Shown one piece after another: positions 1-8,812 of a DNA stretch of 64,000 bases. The notes below the pieces were generated by a model. That model was given only the letters and a program-made list of their open reading frames with translations, had not been told where the DNA came from and made no database searches. The stretch is from an uncultured Pontibacter sp. GTDB lineage: Bacteria; Bacteroidota; Bacteroidia; Cytophagales; Hymenobacteraceae. Location: NCBI RefSeq assembly GCF_947499215.1, contig NZ_CANMNI010000001.1, forward strand, positions 1,631,523 through 1,695,522, written 5' to 3'. Positions within the stretch are counted from its first letter, which is position 1. Each line of letters opens with the position of its first letter. The position numbers and the translations under genes are program-made.

Positions 1-960
1 GTGGATGATGCCCTGCGACTGGGCAAAGTGGTGCTCAACAATACCTCCAATGCCGAAGCCACCTTCGATCCCTCGCGAAGCAAGTTTCTCAACCAGATGG
101 GCCTGCTGGTGGCAGCGGTACCATTCTCGGCTTTTATCTACGGCATGGTAAAAGGCGCCTATGACTACCGCGTAAAGCGTATCACGCTGCACTTCCCGAA
201 TCTGCCGCAGGCCTTCGAGGGCTTTAAGATGCTACAGATCTCGGATATGCACACCGGTAGCTTCACCTCTACGGAGCCACTCAAAGAAGCCGTACAACTC
301 ATTAATAAGCAGGAAGCCGACTTGGTGTTTTTCACGGGTGACTTGGTAAACAACGTCGCTTCCGAACTAATGCCCCATGTGGACACGCTGAAGGAGATCC
401 GAGCAAAACAGGGCGTATTCTCGGTGCTTGGCAACCACGACTATGGCGACTATGTGAGCTGGGAAAGCCGTGAGGCGAAGACACAGAACCTGCAGACGCT
501 GATAGACACGCAGCGTCGTATGGGCTGGGATGTGTTGCTAAACGAAAACCGCCTTATTGAGAAAGACGGGGAGCATATAGCCGTACTGGGTGTGGAGAAC
601 TGGGGTAACCGCGCTGGTTTTCCGAAGTACGGCGACCTGAACAAGGCCTATAGCGGAGCTGAGAGTAGCCCGTTCAAAGTGCTGCTCTCGCATGACCCTT
701 CGCACTGGGACGGCGAGATCAATCAGAAGTATAGCGACATCGACCTGACCCTGTCGGGCCATACCCACGGTATGCAGTTCGGAGTGAATATACCCGGCCT
801 GAAGTGGAGCCCGGTGCAATATGTGTATGAGCAGTGGGCAGGCATGTACAAGCGCGGCAGACAGCACTTATATGTTAATACGGGTCTTGGCTTTATCGGC
901 TACCCGGGCCGTGTGGGTTTCCTACCCGAGATTACAGTGTTCGAACTGAAAAAAGCTTAA
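1..960 (+). CDS. Calcineurin-like metallophosphoesterase, 5'-truncated by the window
   Basis: This is the C-terminal part of a membrane-anchored metallophosphoesterase. The reading frame is open to base 1, and the GTG there is probably not the true start. Visible family motifs in order are ISDMHTG (DxH), FTGDLVN (GD), LGNHDYG (GNHD), LLSHDP and SGHTHGMQFG (GHTH), which together form the two-metal site. A hydrophobic stretch near residues 34-49 precedes the catalytic domain, so the enzyme probably sits at the membrane with an extra-cytoplasmic domain, as in YkuE-like enzymes. The substrate cannot be told from sequence. It is followed by a strong hairpin terminator. Confidence 0.9.
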   Translation: MDDALRLGKVVLNNTSNAEATFDPSRSKFLNQMGLLVAAVPFSAFIYGMVKGAYDYRVKRITLHFPNLPQAFEGFKMLQISDMHTGSFTSTEPLKEAVQLINKQEADLVFFTGDLVNNVASELMPHVDTLKEIRAKQGVFSVLGNHDYGDYVSWESREAKTQNLQTLIDTQRRMGWDVLLNENRLIEKDGEHIAVLGVENWGNRAGFPKYGDLNKAYSGAESSPFKVLLSHDPSHWDGEINQKYSDIDLTLSGHTHGMQFGVNIPGLKWSPVQYVYEQWAGMYKRGRQHLYVNTGLGFIGYPGRVGFLPEITVFELKKA

Positions 961-983
961 GATAGCCTATACCTAGGATTTTG

Positions 984-1019
984 AGAGAGCCGGCACTTTA
1001 TGCCGGCTCTCTTTTTTTA
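984..1019 (+). terminator. Rho-independent terminator after the metallophosphoesterase
   Basis: Perfect 12-bp stem AGAGAGCCGGCA / TGCCGGCTCTCT with a 5-nt loop, followed directly by a run of seven T, 24 bases after the stop codon. Confidence 0.9.
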
Positions 1020-1302
1020 TAGCTACATAAGCATATACATTTTATCACATTCAAACACCCAATTGTGGATTACATGTTTTTGCACCACCTCAAAAAATTT
1101 CCTCTTTGCAAAAGTTTACAAAAACATCCCACAACACCAAAATAAAAGAATTTATAACGCTTCGCTATACCTCTCCACTTATACAGAATTTAAACATATC
1201 CAAACCAGCACCGTAAAAGCATGAAGTGGTCAAAATTTGTTTTATACTATTTACACCTAAAACAGACCACACATTTTAAGTTTAACTTAAAGTATTTGAA
1301 AA

Positions 1303-2013
1303 ATGAAAAAGGTATTTTATTCAATAGCTATAGTTAGTGCCATGATGTTTGCTTCTTGTTCAGAGGACAGAGGCAGGACATACGAAACAGCGGAAGCTAA
1401 CCAAGATGAAAATGTAGACCAGAGCCATATTAGAGGCAGTGAGACTGCCATGAACGCCGGCACAGCCGATATGGATGATCCGGATGCCGTGTGGCGCAGC
1501 AACTCAGAGAATGTTTCAAACCAGATGGCCACTGACATGCAGTTAGACGCTGACCAGCGTACCCGTGTGCAGCAGGTGCTTTATGAACACGAAAAGCGCC
1601 TAAACGAGCTTGAAGGTCAGTATAACTATAGCGAAACCAACCGTATGGGTGGTGTAGCGGAAGATGTCGAGGAAATGGCGACCACTGAAAAGGACCGTGT
1701 TGCTACGGACGGTGGCACCATGACTGACACTAGAACAAACACAGTTGATATGAACGCGGAGCGCGAGTTGATTATCGCTGATACTGACCGTGAGTTAAGA
1801 GCTATCCTAACGCCGGAACAGTATACAATGTATGAGCAGAATCGCGCCAATTATGACGAGATGAAGTATAAGAACGACGCCACCGACACCAAATTGAAGG
1901 TAGAGGAGGATGAAACCAAGTACAAGTCTGGCGACACCAAGATCAAAAGTGATGGTGACGAAATGAAAATCAAAACTGAAAACGAGAAAATAAAAGTGGA
2001 GAAAAAGAACTAA
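1303..2013 (+). CDS. Putative lipoprotein with charged C-terminal KxK repeats
   Basis: A 236-residue protein that begins with a lipoprotein signal (lipobox FASC, Cys at about residue 19), so it is probably anchored in the outer or inner membrane. Residues 20-75 are acidic and Asn/Thr rich. The middle holds helical segments around residues 78-180 (QRTRVQQVLYEHEKRLNELE, then a block ending ILTPEQYTMYEQ). The last 50 residues are an imperfect repeat of short blocks such as TKIKSDGDEMKIK, alternating lysine with acidic residues. The ILTPEQ segment resembles periplasmic helical sensor proteins, but I do not assign a family. A single gene with its own flanking hairpin. Function unknown. Confidence 0.75.
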   Translation: MKKVFYSIAIVSAMMFASCSEDRGRTYETAEANQDENVDQSHIRGSETAMNAGTADMDDPDAVWRSNSENVSNQMATDMQLDADQRTRVQQVLYEHEKRLNELEGQYNYSETNRMGGVAEDVEEMATTEKDRVATDGGTMTDTRTNTVDMNAERELIIADTDRELRAILTPEQYTMYEQNRANYDEMKYKNDATDTKLKVEEDETKYKSGDTKIKSDGDEMKIKTENEKIKVEKKN

Positions 2014-2040
2014 CGCTTTATGATCTCGTAAAATAATATT

Positions 2041-2073
2041 GAAAGCCTGTAGCGCCCGTAGCTACAGGCTTTC
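2041..2073 (+). terminator. Hairpin after the repeat lipoprotein gene
   Basis: Perfect 13-bp inverted repeat GAAAGCCTGTAGC / GCTACAGGCTTTC with a 7-nt loop, 27 bases after the stop. The following T-run is weak, so termination efficiency is uncertain. Confidence 0.6.
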
Positions 2074-2227
2074 GCAATTTATACCCGACAGGTTCCCCAA
2101 AATTTTGTAATTTTACTTCATGCCGCGCCACATTTAAATAGGACGCGCTGCATACTAATTCACCAATTTTGGCGTACTGAATTTAACCCTTTACCACTTC
2201 ACTATCGGAGTGGCTCCATGCTACCAC

Positions 2228-2875
2228 ATGCCCCTACACCCACTGCGACTACTATTTATTTTTGGTCTGCTAATGGCAAGCGCGCTGCCTGCCTTGTCAC
2301 AGCGCAATATACGTGTTAGTGGCACTGTGTTAGAGTCCGACAAAACCACTCCTATACCCGGCGCCAGCATTATCCGCTATGGCTCCACGCAGGGGGTGAT
2401 AGCCGACGAAGAAGGAAAATTCCTAATTGACCTTGACCAGCAGGATACCCTCTTGATCAGAGCCATCGGGTTTAAGCCCCTGCTATACCTCCCCCGCAAC
2501 CTACCTGTTTCAGAGCTGCGCGTGAACATTGTGCTGCAACCCGACAGCGTGATGCTGGGCGAAGTGGAGATCACAAGCCGCCCCTCCGAAGAAATGATAC
2601 AGCGTGCCCTGCGCAACATGAAAAAGGAGGACCCGGAATATGTGAAGCGCAAGGGCTATCGCCCCGAGTTAGAACCCGGTCCGCCACCCCCTCCCGTGGC
2701 TCCTACCGTTCTGAGTCCTATTTCCTTGCTGTATGACATGTTTTCCAAAGAGGGAAAACAGAACCAGAAGCTGCAACAACTCTTGCTCATCGAAGAGTTA
2801 AAAAGGCGCTTAAAGGAAAAGGAGGACTACAATCGCTTTTTCAAAGACAATACAGGCTACGAGATAAAAGAGTAA
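2228..2875 (+). CDS. Secreted carboxypeptidase-regulatory-like (CarboxypepD_reg) domain protein
   Basis: The ORF track starts at a GTG at 2210. I prefer the ATG at 2228 because it gives a standard signal peptide (MPLHPLRLLFIFGLL, cleavage near ALSQ). After it comes a CarboxypepD_reg-like beta-sandwich (VSGTVLESD, IPGASI, EGKFLIDL, GEVEI), the same domain found at the N-terminus of SusC-type proteins. Here it stands alone. It is followed by a helical region, a proline-rich linker (PPPPPVAP) and a charged C-terminal helix of about 40 residues. Such stand-alone proteins are common in Bacteroidota and probably act in the periplasm or at the outer membrane. No enzymatic role is visible. Confidence 0.8.
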   Translation: MPLHPLRLLFIFGLLMASALPALSQRNIRVSGTVLESDKTTPIPGASIIRYGSTQGVIADEEGKFLIDLDQQDTLLIRAIGFKPLLYLPRNLPVSELRVNIVLQPDSVMLGEVEITSRPSEEMIQRALRNMKKEDPEYVKRKGYRPELEPGPPPPPVAPTVLSPISLLYDMFSKEGKQNQKLQQLLLIEELKRRLKEKEDYNRFFKDNTGYEIKE

Positions 2876-2932
2876 ATTTAGCTCAAACAATCGGCTGCTG
2901 CGTAGGTTAGGGTAGAGCTATACCTATAACTT

Positions 2933-3826
2933 ATGAAAATCGGATACCCTTGCATCAACCAGACGCTAGACTGTTCCTCGTCCCGCACCTTCCGGCTGGC
3001 ATCTTATTCTGAAGAGCGACTGATCGAGACGGTGGCCCAAAACCTGAGCTGCCTGCGCCGCATTTTAGAATTCAACGTGGAACATGGCCTGTTCTTTTTC
3101 AGGCTCACGTCCGACTTGGTGCCTTTTGCATCTCATCCCATCAACACCTATAACTGGCAGGAGCACTTTAAGTTGACGCTGCGCCGGCTTGGCGACTACA
3201 TCAAGCGCCACAACATGCGCATCTCCATGCACCCCGACCAATTTGTGGTGCTCAATTCACCCAATCCACAGACAGTACAGAATAGCATTGCGGAGCTGGT
3301 ATACCAAGGCAGTGTCTTGGACCTGATGGGGCTTGATTCCACGGCCAAGCTGCAGATACACGGTGGCGGGGCCTATGGCGACAAGGAATCAGCGCTGCAG
3401 CGCTTTGCGGAGGTATACCATACCATGCTGCCCGAGGAAGTGAAGGCGCGACTTTGTGTGGAGAATGACGACCGCACTTACAGCCTGACCGACTGCCTAG
3501 TGCTGCATGAGTTGACGGGTATGCCTATCATTTTTGACAACCTGCACCACGAATGCGTAAATAACGGCGAGCCCATGCGCGAGGCGGTCATGCTAGCCGC
3601 CCAGACATGGCAGCCTGAGCGGGACGGCACCCTTATGGTTGACTACAGCGCCCAGTCTCCCGGAGAGCGAAAAGGCAAGCACGTGCAAAGCATCGGCGAA
3701 GACCTCTTCCACGATTTCCTAGTGGAGAGCGAAGGCATCGATATGGATATCATGCTGGAAATAAAAGACAAGGAGGCCAGCGCGCACAAAGCAGTGGCGG
3801 TGGCAAAAGCGCTCGGCAGAATGTAG
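2933..3826 (+). CDS. uvsE: UV damage endonuclease UvsE/UVDE
   Basis: A 297-residue TIM-barrel endonuclease of the UVDE family, which nicks DNA 5' to UV photoproducts and other lesions and so starts an excision repair route independent of UvrABC. Family signatures are present in order: GYPCIN at the start, FFRLTSDLVPFASH, ISMHPDQFVVLNSP, LQIHGGGAYGDK, LCVENDDRTYS, PIIFDNLHHE and the C-terminal IMLEIKDKE. The His, Glu and Asp residues in these blocks are the expected metal ligands. Length is typical. It lies 57 bases after the previous gene and ends 3 bases from the stop of the convergent DUF4112 gene. A copy of the CTATACCT motif lies just upstream of the start. Confidence 0.95.
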   Translation: MKIGYPCINQTLDCSSSRTFRLASYSEERLIETVAQNLSCLRRILEFNVEHGLFFFRLTSDLVPFASHPINTYNWQEHFKLTLRRLGDYIKRHNMRISMHPDQFVVLNSPNPQTVQNSIAELVYQGSVLDLMGLDSTAKLQIHGGGAYGDKESALQRFAEVYHTMLPEEVKARLCVENDDRTYSLTDCLVLHELTGMPIIFDNLHHECVNNGEPMREAVMLAAQTWQPERDGTLMVDYSAQSPGERKGKHVQSIGEDLFHDFLVESEGIDMDIMLEIKDKEASAHKAVAVAKALGRM

Positions 3827-3829
3827 CGG

Positions 3830-4327
3830 TTAGAACCAGTCGCCAACTAATTGGTACAAGAAAGCCAACAGCTGCCAGATAGCCCATGCGAGCAGAATGA
3901 ACACCACCACTATACCTATAAGCACACCTATCATGATACTCTTGCCGCTGCCTTGGTACTTACCCTCTTCATAGTGAGCCCGGAGCATACGTACGTTTCG
4001 CTCATTAGCCTTGAAGGCGAAGTCGAAGATATTGCCAAGGATAGGAATACTGCCAAAAAGGGCGTCTAAAGCCACATTGAGCAACATGAGTGTGACCATT
4101 TTGCCACTGGCACCATAGCGGGCCATCGTCAAGATCAGCATGGCCGACACACCAAAAGAAGCTAAGTCACCTACAACCGGAAAAAGCCCCAAGATCGGGT
4201 CAAGACCGAAGCGCCAACTAGTGCCCGGCAAGCGGAACTGGTTGTCCATTAGCTTTGTGACGCGGTCAACCCATTTCAGGTTTTCGGTGCGGGGTGTGCG
4301 GGTGTAGTGCGTGTTTGCCGTTTCCAT
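3830..4327 (-). CDS. DUF4112 family small membrane protein
   Basis: A 165-residue protein matching the DUF4112 pattern: WVDRVTKLMDNQFRLPGT near the start, then GLDPILGLFPVVGDLASF and a repeat of the same theme in FGSIPILGNIFDFAFKANE. There are about three membrane segments, the last at the C-terminus (IMIGVLIGIVVVFILLAWAI). No enzymatic residues are known for the family, and its role is unknown. Convergent with uvsE, with only 3 bases between the two stop codons. Confidence 0.85.
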   Translation of the reverse strand: METANTHYTRTPRTENLKWVDRVTKLMDNQFRLPGTSWRFGLDPILGLFPVVGDLASFGVSAMLILTMARYGASGKMVTLMLLNVALDALFGSIPILGNIFDFAFKANERNVRMLRAHYEEGKYQGSGKSIMIGVLIGIVVVFILLAWAIWQLLAFLYQLVGDWF

Positions 4328-4400
4328 AGCTGCCTATACGCAAGCAAACGGCAAAAGTAACGGTACCGCGCGCTTCAAATATTCTAGCTATGTTCCCTGC

Positions 4401-4628
4401 TTACCAGTCAGCGGCTCTGCGCTTTGCCACTTTGTTGTTTTTGGGTCTGTAAGACGATTTGGTTTTCCACTTTTTATGCACCCTGTCCTGCTTCCCGTTA
4501 ACGTAGCGCATACTACCATAATCATCCACTACAATGGCCTTGCTACTGCGACTTAACGGGGAGCAAGAAGAAAGAAATGCTGAAAACGTAATAAGCAAAG
4601 CAAGCAATGTAAATCCTAAAACTTTCAT
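4401..4628 (-). CDS. Small basic lipoprotein, 75 aa
   Basis: Short ORF with a clear lipoprotein signal (hydrophobic LGFTLLALLITFSAFLSSC, Cys near 22) and a strongly basic mature part of about 53 residues (KKWKTKSSYRPKNNKVAKRR). Similar tiny lysine-rich lipoproteins are frequent in Cytophagales, and two more lie nearby (7892-8287 and 8544-8699). Function unknown. Confidence 0.6.
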   Translation of the reverse strand: MKVLGFTLLALLITFSAFLSSCSPLSRSSKAIVVDDYGSMRYVNGKQDRVHKKWKTKSSYRPKNNKVAKRRAADW

Positions 4629-4733
4629 TTGCTGATTTTAAAAAGTGAGTATAAAATATTATTGATACTATATATACCTATAATAATAATAAATTGTTTT
4701 TATATATCATAAAATTCCTATTAAAAAATAGCA

Positions 4734-4784
4734 CAAAAAAGGTGCTGCACGCGACAGGCCGAAGCCATGCCACATACAGCACCT
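4734..4784 (-). terminator. Terminator of the M16 protease gene
   Basis: On the minus strand, GGTGCTG and CAGCACC arms enclose a second internal hairpin region and are followed by a run of T (AAAAAA on the plus strand), about 20 bases after the M16 stop codon. Confidence 0.65.
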
Positions 4785-4805
4785 CAGTTTTAGGATTGGG
4801 TCGGC

Positions 4806-7652
4806 TTATTGCACCGGCTCCGGATTCATGACTACTTTAATGTAGTTATTCATCTTCAGGTAGCTCTTCGCCGCCTTGCTGATGTCTTTTGAGCTTAGCT
4901 TCTCAACCTGTGCCAACTTCTCATCCATCGCTGTTGGCTGGTCGCCATAGTAGTAGGCATTCTCCAGAGAGCTCAACCAAGCGCGGTTTTCACGCATGTT
5001 GGTTTCGATCGAACGTCTATCAGCCTCCTTTACCTTGCTTAGATCAGATTCGATGGCGCCATTCTTCTGCAGCTTCTGTATCTCCTCGAAAGTAGCAGCT
5101 ACCAACTTGTCCACGTTCTCGGGAGCGCAGGTAAAGCTGATGTTGAAAGAGTAGCTCTGTGTAGGAACGCGGCTTGCTCCGGCCGACACGCTGGTGCCAT
5201 ACACACCACCAATCTCTTCGCGCAGCTTCTCTGTCAAGCGGATTTTCATAACTTCTGAAAGGGCGGCCAAATGGTAGCTCTTCTCTTTGCTATATTTGGT
5301 CTGGTCACGGAAACTGATCATCACGTTGCTTTTCTGATCGGTGCCTTTCACCAGTTCCTTGGTCACCACACCCTTCGGCGCGCGCTTGCCCACATCCTTG
5401 AAGTTCTCCTTGCGGTTAGTGGCTGGCAGGCTGCCCAGATAAGTCTGCAGCATTGGCTTCATTTCCTCCACATCGAAGTTGCCCACAAACACGAAAGTAA
5501 AGTCGCTGGCGTCTGCAAAGCGGTCCTGATAAATCTCGTAGGCTCTGTCCAGATTTACCTGCTGCAGATGCTCCACGGTAGGTATACCGCCGCCGCGCAG
5601 GTGATCCTGCGACATGATACGGGCCACTTGGTCTGAGAAGTAGTTCTGCGGACTGGCCATCAGGTTAGGCAGAATGCCGTTGTATTGTGTCAAGAAGGCT
5701 TGGAAGTCCTGCTCGCTCTTGCGCGGCGCCGTGAATTTCAGGTGCGTCAGCTGCAGCATGGTCTCCAGATCTTTAGGAGTAGCCATACCAGACAGGCCTT
5801 CGCGCAGCTCAGAAATGAAAGCATTCACATTGGCGTTCTTGCCGGCCAACACCTTGCGTAGGTCCACCGCCGACATATCTTTCACACCGCTGCGCGACAC
5901 AATCTCAGAGGTAAAGGACGCCGTGTGGTAGTCCGCGTCGCTGTAAAGGGAGTGACCACCATGGCTGTAGGCTGACATCAGAATCTCATTGTCTTTGAAG
6001 TCGGTTGGCTTGAGTACCACACGCACGCCGTTCGACAGGGTCAGCTCGGTTACGCCCAGCTTTTCAATCTTGCTTTCCTTGGTAATGGTACCGGCCTTTG
6101 GCGTTTCCTCCATCAGCGCTGTGGCTGTCATTTTATCTTCGTAAGGCTGCAGGTCGGCAGTGGAGGCGGCTTTCAAGATAGACAGAATCTCAGCCTCGGT
6201 TGGCAGCTTCACGCTCTCCTTCTCAGGGGCAGTCACTACCACCACACGGTTCTCATCCGTAATCCACTGTGCGGCCAGTTGGTTTACCTCCTCCAGCGTA
6301 ATGCCATCCAAGTGCTTTTTGATGAATTCAAATTGGAATTCGATGCCCGTTGCCGGCATGTTGTCTAAGAAATTGGCCACGTACTGGTTCACGTAGACGC
6401 CCGAGTTAGTTTTGCTGCGCTCGTTATAAGCTCGCTCGTAAGAGGACAGCATCTGTGTCTTATAGCGGCTCAGCTCTGACGCTGTGAAACCATGACGTTT
6501 CACACGCTCATTCTCTTCGGCCACCGCTTGCAGACCGCGCACCACACCGTTTTCGCTGGTGGTTAAATAAGAAGAATAAGCGTCTTTAGAGCTCAGACCC
6601 TGCAGTGAGGTATAGGCTGTGCTGGCGAACAGGAAAGGCGCATCGGCTTGCTGCTGCAACTCGCTCAGGCGCTGGTTCAACATGCCGTTATACATATCGC
6701 GGGCCAGCTTATTACGCATATCGCCCAAGGTATTGAGCTTCTGCGCGTCCTTCTTATAGTGAAGCTGTAAAGCAGGCATGGTCAACTCTTTGTCGCGCAC
6801 AATGGCAACAAGCGTTTCTTTGTGGTTCGGGATATCGAAGCTCTTGCGCTCCTTCGGATTGGCGCTGGCCTTATACTTGCCGAAGTTCGCCTTGATCTTC
6901 TTCTCCATGGCATCCACATCGATGTCACCCACAATGGCGATGGCCATCATATCCGGACGATACCAGTCTTTGTAGAAGCGGCGGATCTCTTCGTGCTTGA
7001 AGTTCTTAAGCACTTCGTCCGTACCGATTGGCAGGCGCTGCGCATACTTGGAGTCTTTGAACAGCACTGGAAAGTACTGGTAGGCCATACGCATTCCGGC
7101 CTCCTGTCGCGAGCGCTTCTCTTCCACGATCACGCCGCGCTCCTTGTCGATTTCCTCGCCTTCGAAAGTCACATTGAAAGCCCAGTCCTCTAGAATCAGC
7201 AAGCTCTTGTCGATGATCTCCTCCTTGTCGGTAGGTATAGGCAGAATGTATACCGTCTCGTCAAAGCCGGTATAGGCGTTGAGGTGCGCGCCGAACTTCA
7301 CCCCTACCGACTGCAGGTAGTTGATCAGTTCATTCTTTTTGAAGTTTTTGGTACCGTTAAAGGCCATATGCTCCGTGAAGTGAGCCAAACCCTGCTGGCT
7401 GTCGTCCTCCAGAATAGAACCGGCGTTCACGGCAAGACGCATCTCGGCGCGCTTCTCCGGTGTGGTGTTTTTCTGGATGTAATAGGTCATGCCATTGGCC
7501 AGTTTGCCTGTGCGCACATTGGGATTGAGGGGAATCGGCTGATTCAATTCTGACACAGCCGTTGTCACTGGTTTCTGGGCCAGTACAACCTGCTCTACTG
7601 ACGTACCCAACAGGATTGCCGTTAGGGCCAAGGTGTAAAACTTCTTGTTCAT
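4806..7652 (-). CDS. M16 family zinc metalloprotease (pitrilysin-like), periplasmic
   Basis: A 948-residue two-lobe M16 peptidase with a Sec signal peptide (first about 25 residues, ending VLAQ). The inverted zinc motif HFTEH lies at residues 91-95 in GLAHFTEHMAFNG, and the third zinc ligand is expected in the GVIVEEKRSR segment. The second half repeats the M16 fold without an HxxEH and ends with an R/Y-type segment (REEIGGVYGTSVSAG), as in the non-catalytic partner domain. It should degrade peptides in the periplasm or envelope. Length matches the long bacterial M16 proteins. Monocistronic, with its own terminator. Confidence 0.93.
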   Translation of the reverse strand: MNKKFYTLALTAILLGTSVEQVVLAQKPVTTAVSELNQPIPLNPNVRTGKLANGMTYYIQKNTTPEKRAEMRLAVNAGSILEDDSQQGLAHFTEHMAFNGTKNFKKNELINYLQSVGVKFGAHLNAYTGFDETVYILPIPTDKEEIIDKSLLILEDWAFNVTFEGEEIDKERGVIVEEKRSRQEAGMRMAYQYFPVLFKDSKYAQRLPIGTDEVLKNFKHEEIRRFYKDWYRPDMMAIAIVGDIDVDAMEKKIKANFGKYKASANPKERKSFDIPNHKETLVAIVRDKELTMPALQLHYKKDAQKLNTLGDMRNKLARDMYNGMLNQRLSELQQQADAPFLFASTAYTSLQGLSSKDAYSSYLTTSENGVVRGLQAVAEENERVKRHGFTASELSRYKTQMLSSYERAYNERSKTNSGVYVNQYVANFLDNMPATGIEFQFEFIKKHLDGITLEEVNQLAAQWITDENRVVVVTAPEKESVKLPTEAEILSILKAASTADLQPYEDKMTATALMEETPKAGTITKESKIEKLGVTELTLSNGVRVVLKPTDFKDNEILMSAYSHGGHSLYSDADYHTASFTSEIVSRSGVKDMSAVDLRKVLAGKNANVNAFISELREGLSGMATPKDLETMLQLTHLKFTAPRKSEQDFQAFLTQYNGILPNLMASPQNYFSDQVARIMSQDHLRGGGIPTVEHLQQVNLDRAYEIYQDRFADASDFTFVFVGNFDVEEMKPMLQTYLGSLPATNRKENFKDVGKRAPKGVVTKELVKGTDQKSNVMISFRDQTKYSKEKSYHLAALSEVMKIRLTEKLREEIGGVYGTSVSAGASRVPTQSYSFNISFTCAPENVDKLVAATFEEIQKLQKNGAIESDLSKVKEADRRSIETNMRENRAWLSSLENAYYYGDQPTAMDEKLAQVEKLSSKDISKAAKSYLKMNNYIKVVMNPEPVQ

Positions 7653-7823
7653 GGATAGATTTTTTGGTTATTGTTTGTAGTTCACGGCTCGGAAAGGAGT
7701 TCACGCATTTAAATATAGCCATTCTTAGATCATAACATAGGATATTTATACCTATTCTGATATTATATATACAGAACTGACTATTTTAACGACTAACCAC
7801 GCTGCTCTTGGGATGAATGGCAT

Positions 7824-7852
7824 AAAAAAAGCAGGCCCGAAACCGGACCTGC
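7824..7852 (-). terminator. Terminator of the Gly/Lys-rich lipoprotein gene
   Basis: On the minus strand, GCAGG...CCTGC with an inner CCG/CGG stem, followed by seven T, about 40 bases after the stop codon of the gene at 7892-8287. Confidence 0.75.
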
Positions 7853-7891
7853 CTTATACCTGACTGTAGCAGGATGCAAGAGCACAGTGGC

Positions 7892-8287
7892 TTACTTTTT
7901 ACCACCTTTGCCTTTACCCTGATTTCCTTTGCCTGAGTTGCCTTTCCCTTGACCACCTTTCCCTTTTCCACCTTTATAGTGATTGCCATTTCCTGGCTTA
8001 CCTTTTGGAGCAGCCTGTTTAACTGTATTACTATTATTCACGATAATAACTGTATTACCGCCCTTGCCCTTTCTGTGCTTGGTATGGCCCGGGTTAGTAG
8101 TGCGTGGATGGTGTGGGTTGTTCGTGTTTTTGGTCCAGCCTTTTTTGTAGCCCTTGTGGTGTCCGGCTTTGCTGTCTTTAATGATCACGACCTGACCGGT
8201 ATTGCTGTTTTTCTTGCGCGAAGTAGTACACGAAGCCATGGTGGCAACAGACAGTACAATCATGAGAAGGAGACGAAGGCTTTGCAT
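7892..8287 (-). CDS. Low-complexity Gly/Lys-rich lipoprotein
   Basis: A 131-residue protein with a lipoprotein signal (SVATMASC, Cys near residue 20) and a very basic mature part made of Lys, Gly, Asn and His. The C-terminal 45 residues are tandem GKG/GQGKGN-type repeats (KGGKGKGGQGKGNSGKGNQG). A short beta-like segment (GNTVIIVNNSN) sits in the middle. Positively charged surface lipoproteins could bind polyanions, but this is speculation. The opposite frame is also open here because of the repeat composition. Preceded by a good Bacteroidota-type promoter and followed by a terminator, which supports it as a real gene. Confidence 0.65.
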   Translation of the reverse strand: MQSLRLLLMIVLSVATMASCTTSRKKNSNTGQVVIIKDSKAGHHKGYKKGWTKNTNNPHHPRTTNPGHTKHRKGKGGNTVIIVNNSNTVKQAAPKGKPGNGNHYKGGKGKGGQGKGNSGKGNQGKGKGGKK

Positions 8288-8334
8288 GAGTAAGTTTATT
8301 TTTAAATTGGGTGTTCTGTTACATTTAAATCTTA

Positions 8335-8368
8335 CAAAAGTATGGATTCAGTTGAATATAAAAACAAC
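8335..8368 (-). promoter_or_regulatory. Bacteroidota-type promoter for the Gly/Lys-rich lipoprotein
   Basis: Minus-strand -7 box TACTTTTG (fits TAnnTTTG) at 8342-8335 and a -33 TTG at 8368-8366, 22 bases apart. The -7 box lies about 48 bases upstream of the start codon. Confidence 0.5.
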
Positions 8369-8543
8369 CACTCAGCTATACTTAGTGCAATTATTTTCAA
8401 AACCTAAAAAACAGTTGGCACAGTCCAATACTGTCTGCTCTAAACGATTTGAAATTAATTTATCCGCCTTCTCCAACCTGCATCTCCGGCTTGCGTAATT
8501 AACCAAACGCCAGCCATTTGGCGCAACCCTTAACCGCGATGCC

Positions 8544-8699
8544 ATGCTGAACAGACTATACGGGTTTCTGCTACTGACCCTCCTTGTACTCGCCCTTTTC
8601 TCGTCATGCGACGACAATAGCGCACAGGCTGTAGACGCACCGGAAGCAACAACGACCGTTGCAGCTGAAAAGGCAACAATCTTGCCAAATACTATATAG
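8544..8699 (+). CDS. 51-aa small lipoprotein, below the ORF-track cutoff
   Basis: ATG at 8544 opens a 51-codon frame ending in TAG at 8699. It has a textbook lipoprotein signal (MLNRLYGFLLLTLLVLALFSSC, Cys 22) and a short acidic and Thr/Ala-rich mature part (DDNSAQAVDAPEAT). It is divergent from the Gly/Lys-rich lipoprotein and followed by a hairpin terminator, which supports expression. Function unknown. It may act as a lysis-type or envelope small lipoprotein, but nothing in the sequence decides this. Confidence 0.55.
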   Translation: MLNRLYGFLLLTLLVLALFSSCDDNSAQAVDAPEATTTVAAEKATILPNTI

Positions 8700-8761
8700 T
8701 AGAAAGATATATACTTACATCACTCACCGCTTTAGAGCTTTAGATGTGGTAAAGAAACAAA

Positions 8762-8795
8762 ACAGGAGCCCCTTTGCAGAGGCTCCTGTTTTTAT
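8762..8795. terminator. Bidirectional terminator between the small lipoprotein and the NagP-like gene
   Basis: Perfect stem ACAGGAGCC / GGCTCCTGT with a 10-nt loop, T-rich on the plus side and A-rich on the other. It can serve both convergent genes. Confidence 0.8.
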
Positions 8796-8812
8796 TTTGA
8801 GGAATTTGGATC

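Noticed and set aside
1000-1224. 74-aa plus-strand ORF after the metallophosphoesterase
   Set aside because: Starts inside the terminator hairpin, AT-rich, no signal or domain; looks like a random open frame in the upstream region of the next gene.
7357-7722. 121-aa minus-strand ORF overlapping the M16 protease start
   Set aside because: Wrong frame of the protease N-terminus; no domain and low-quality start.
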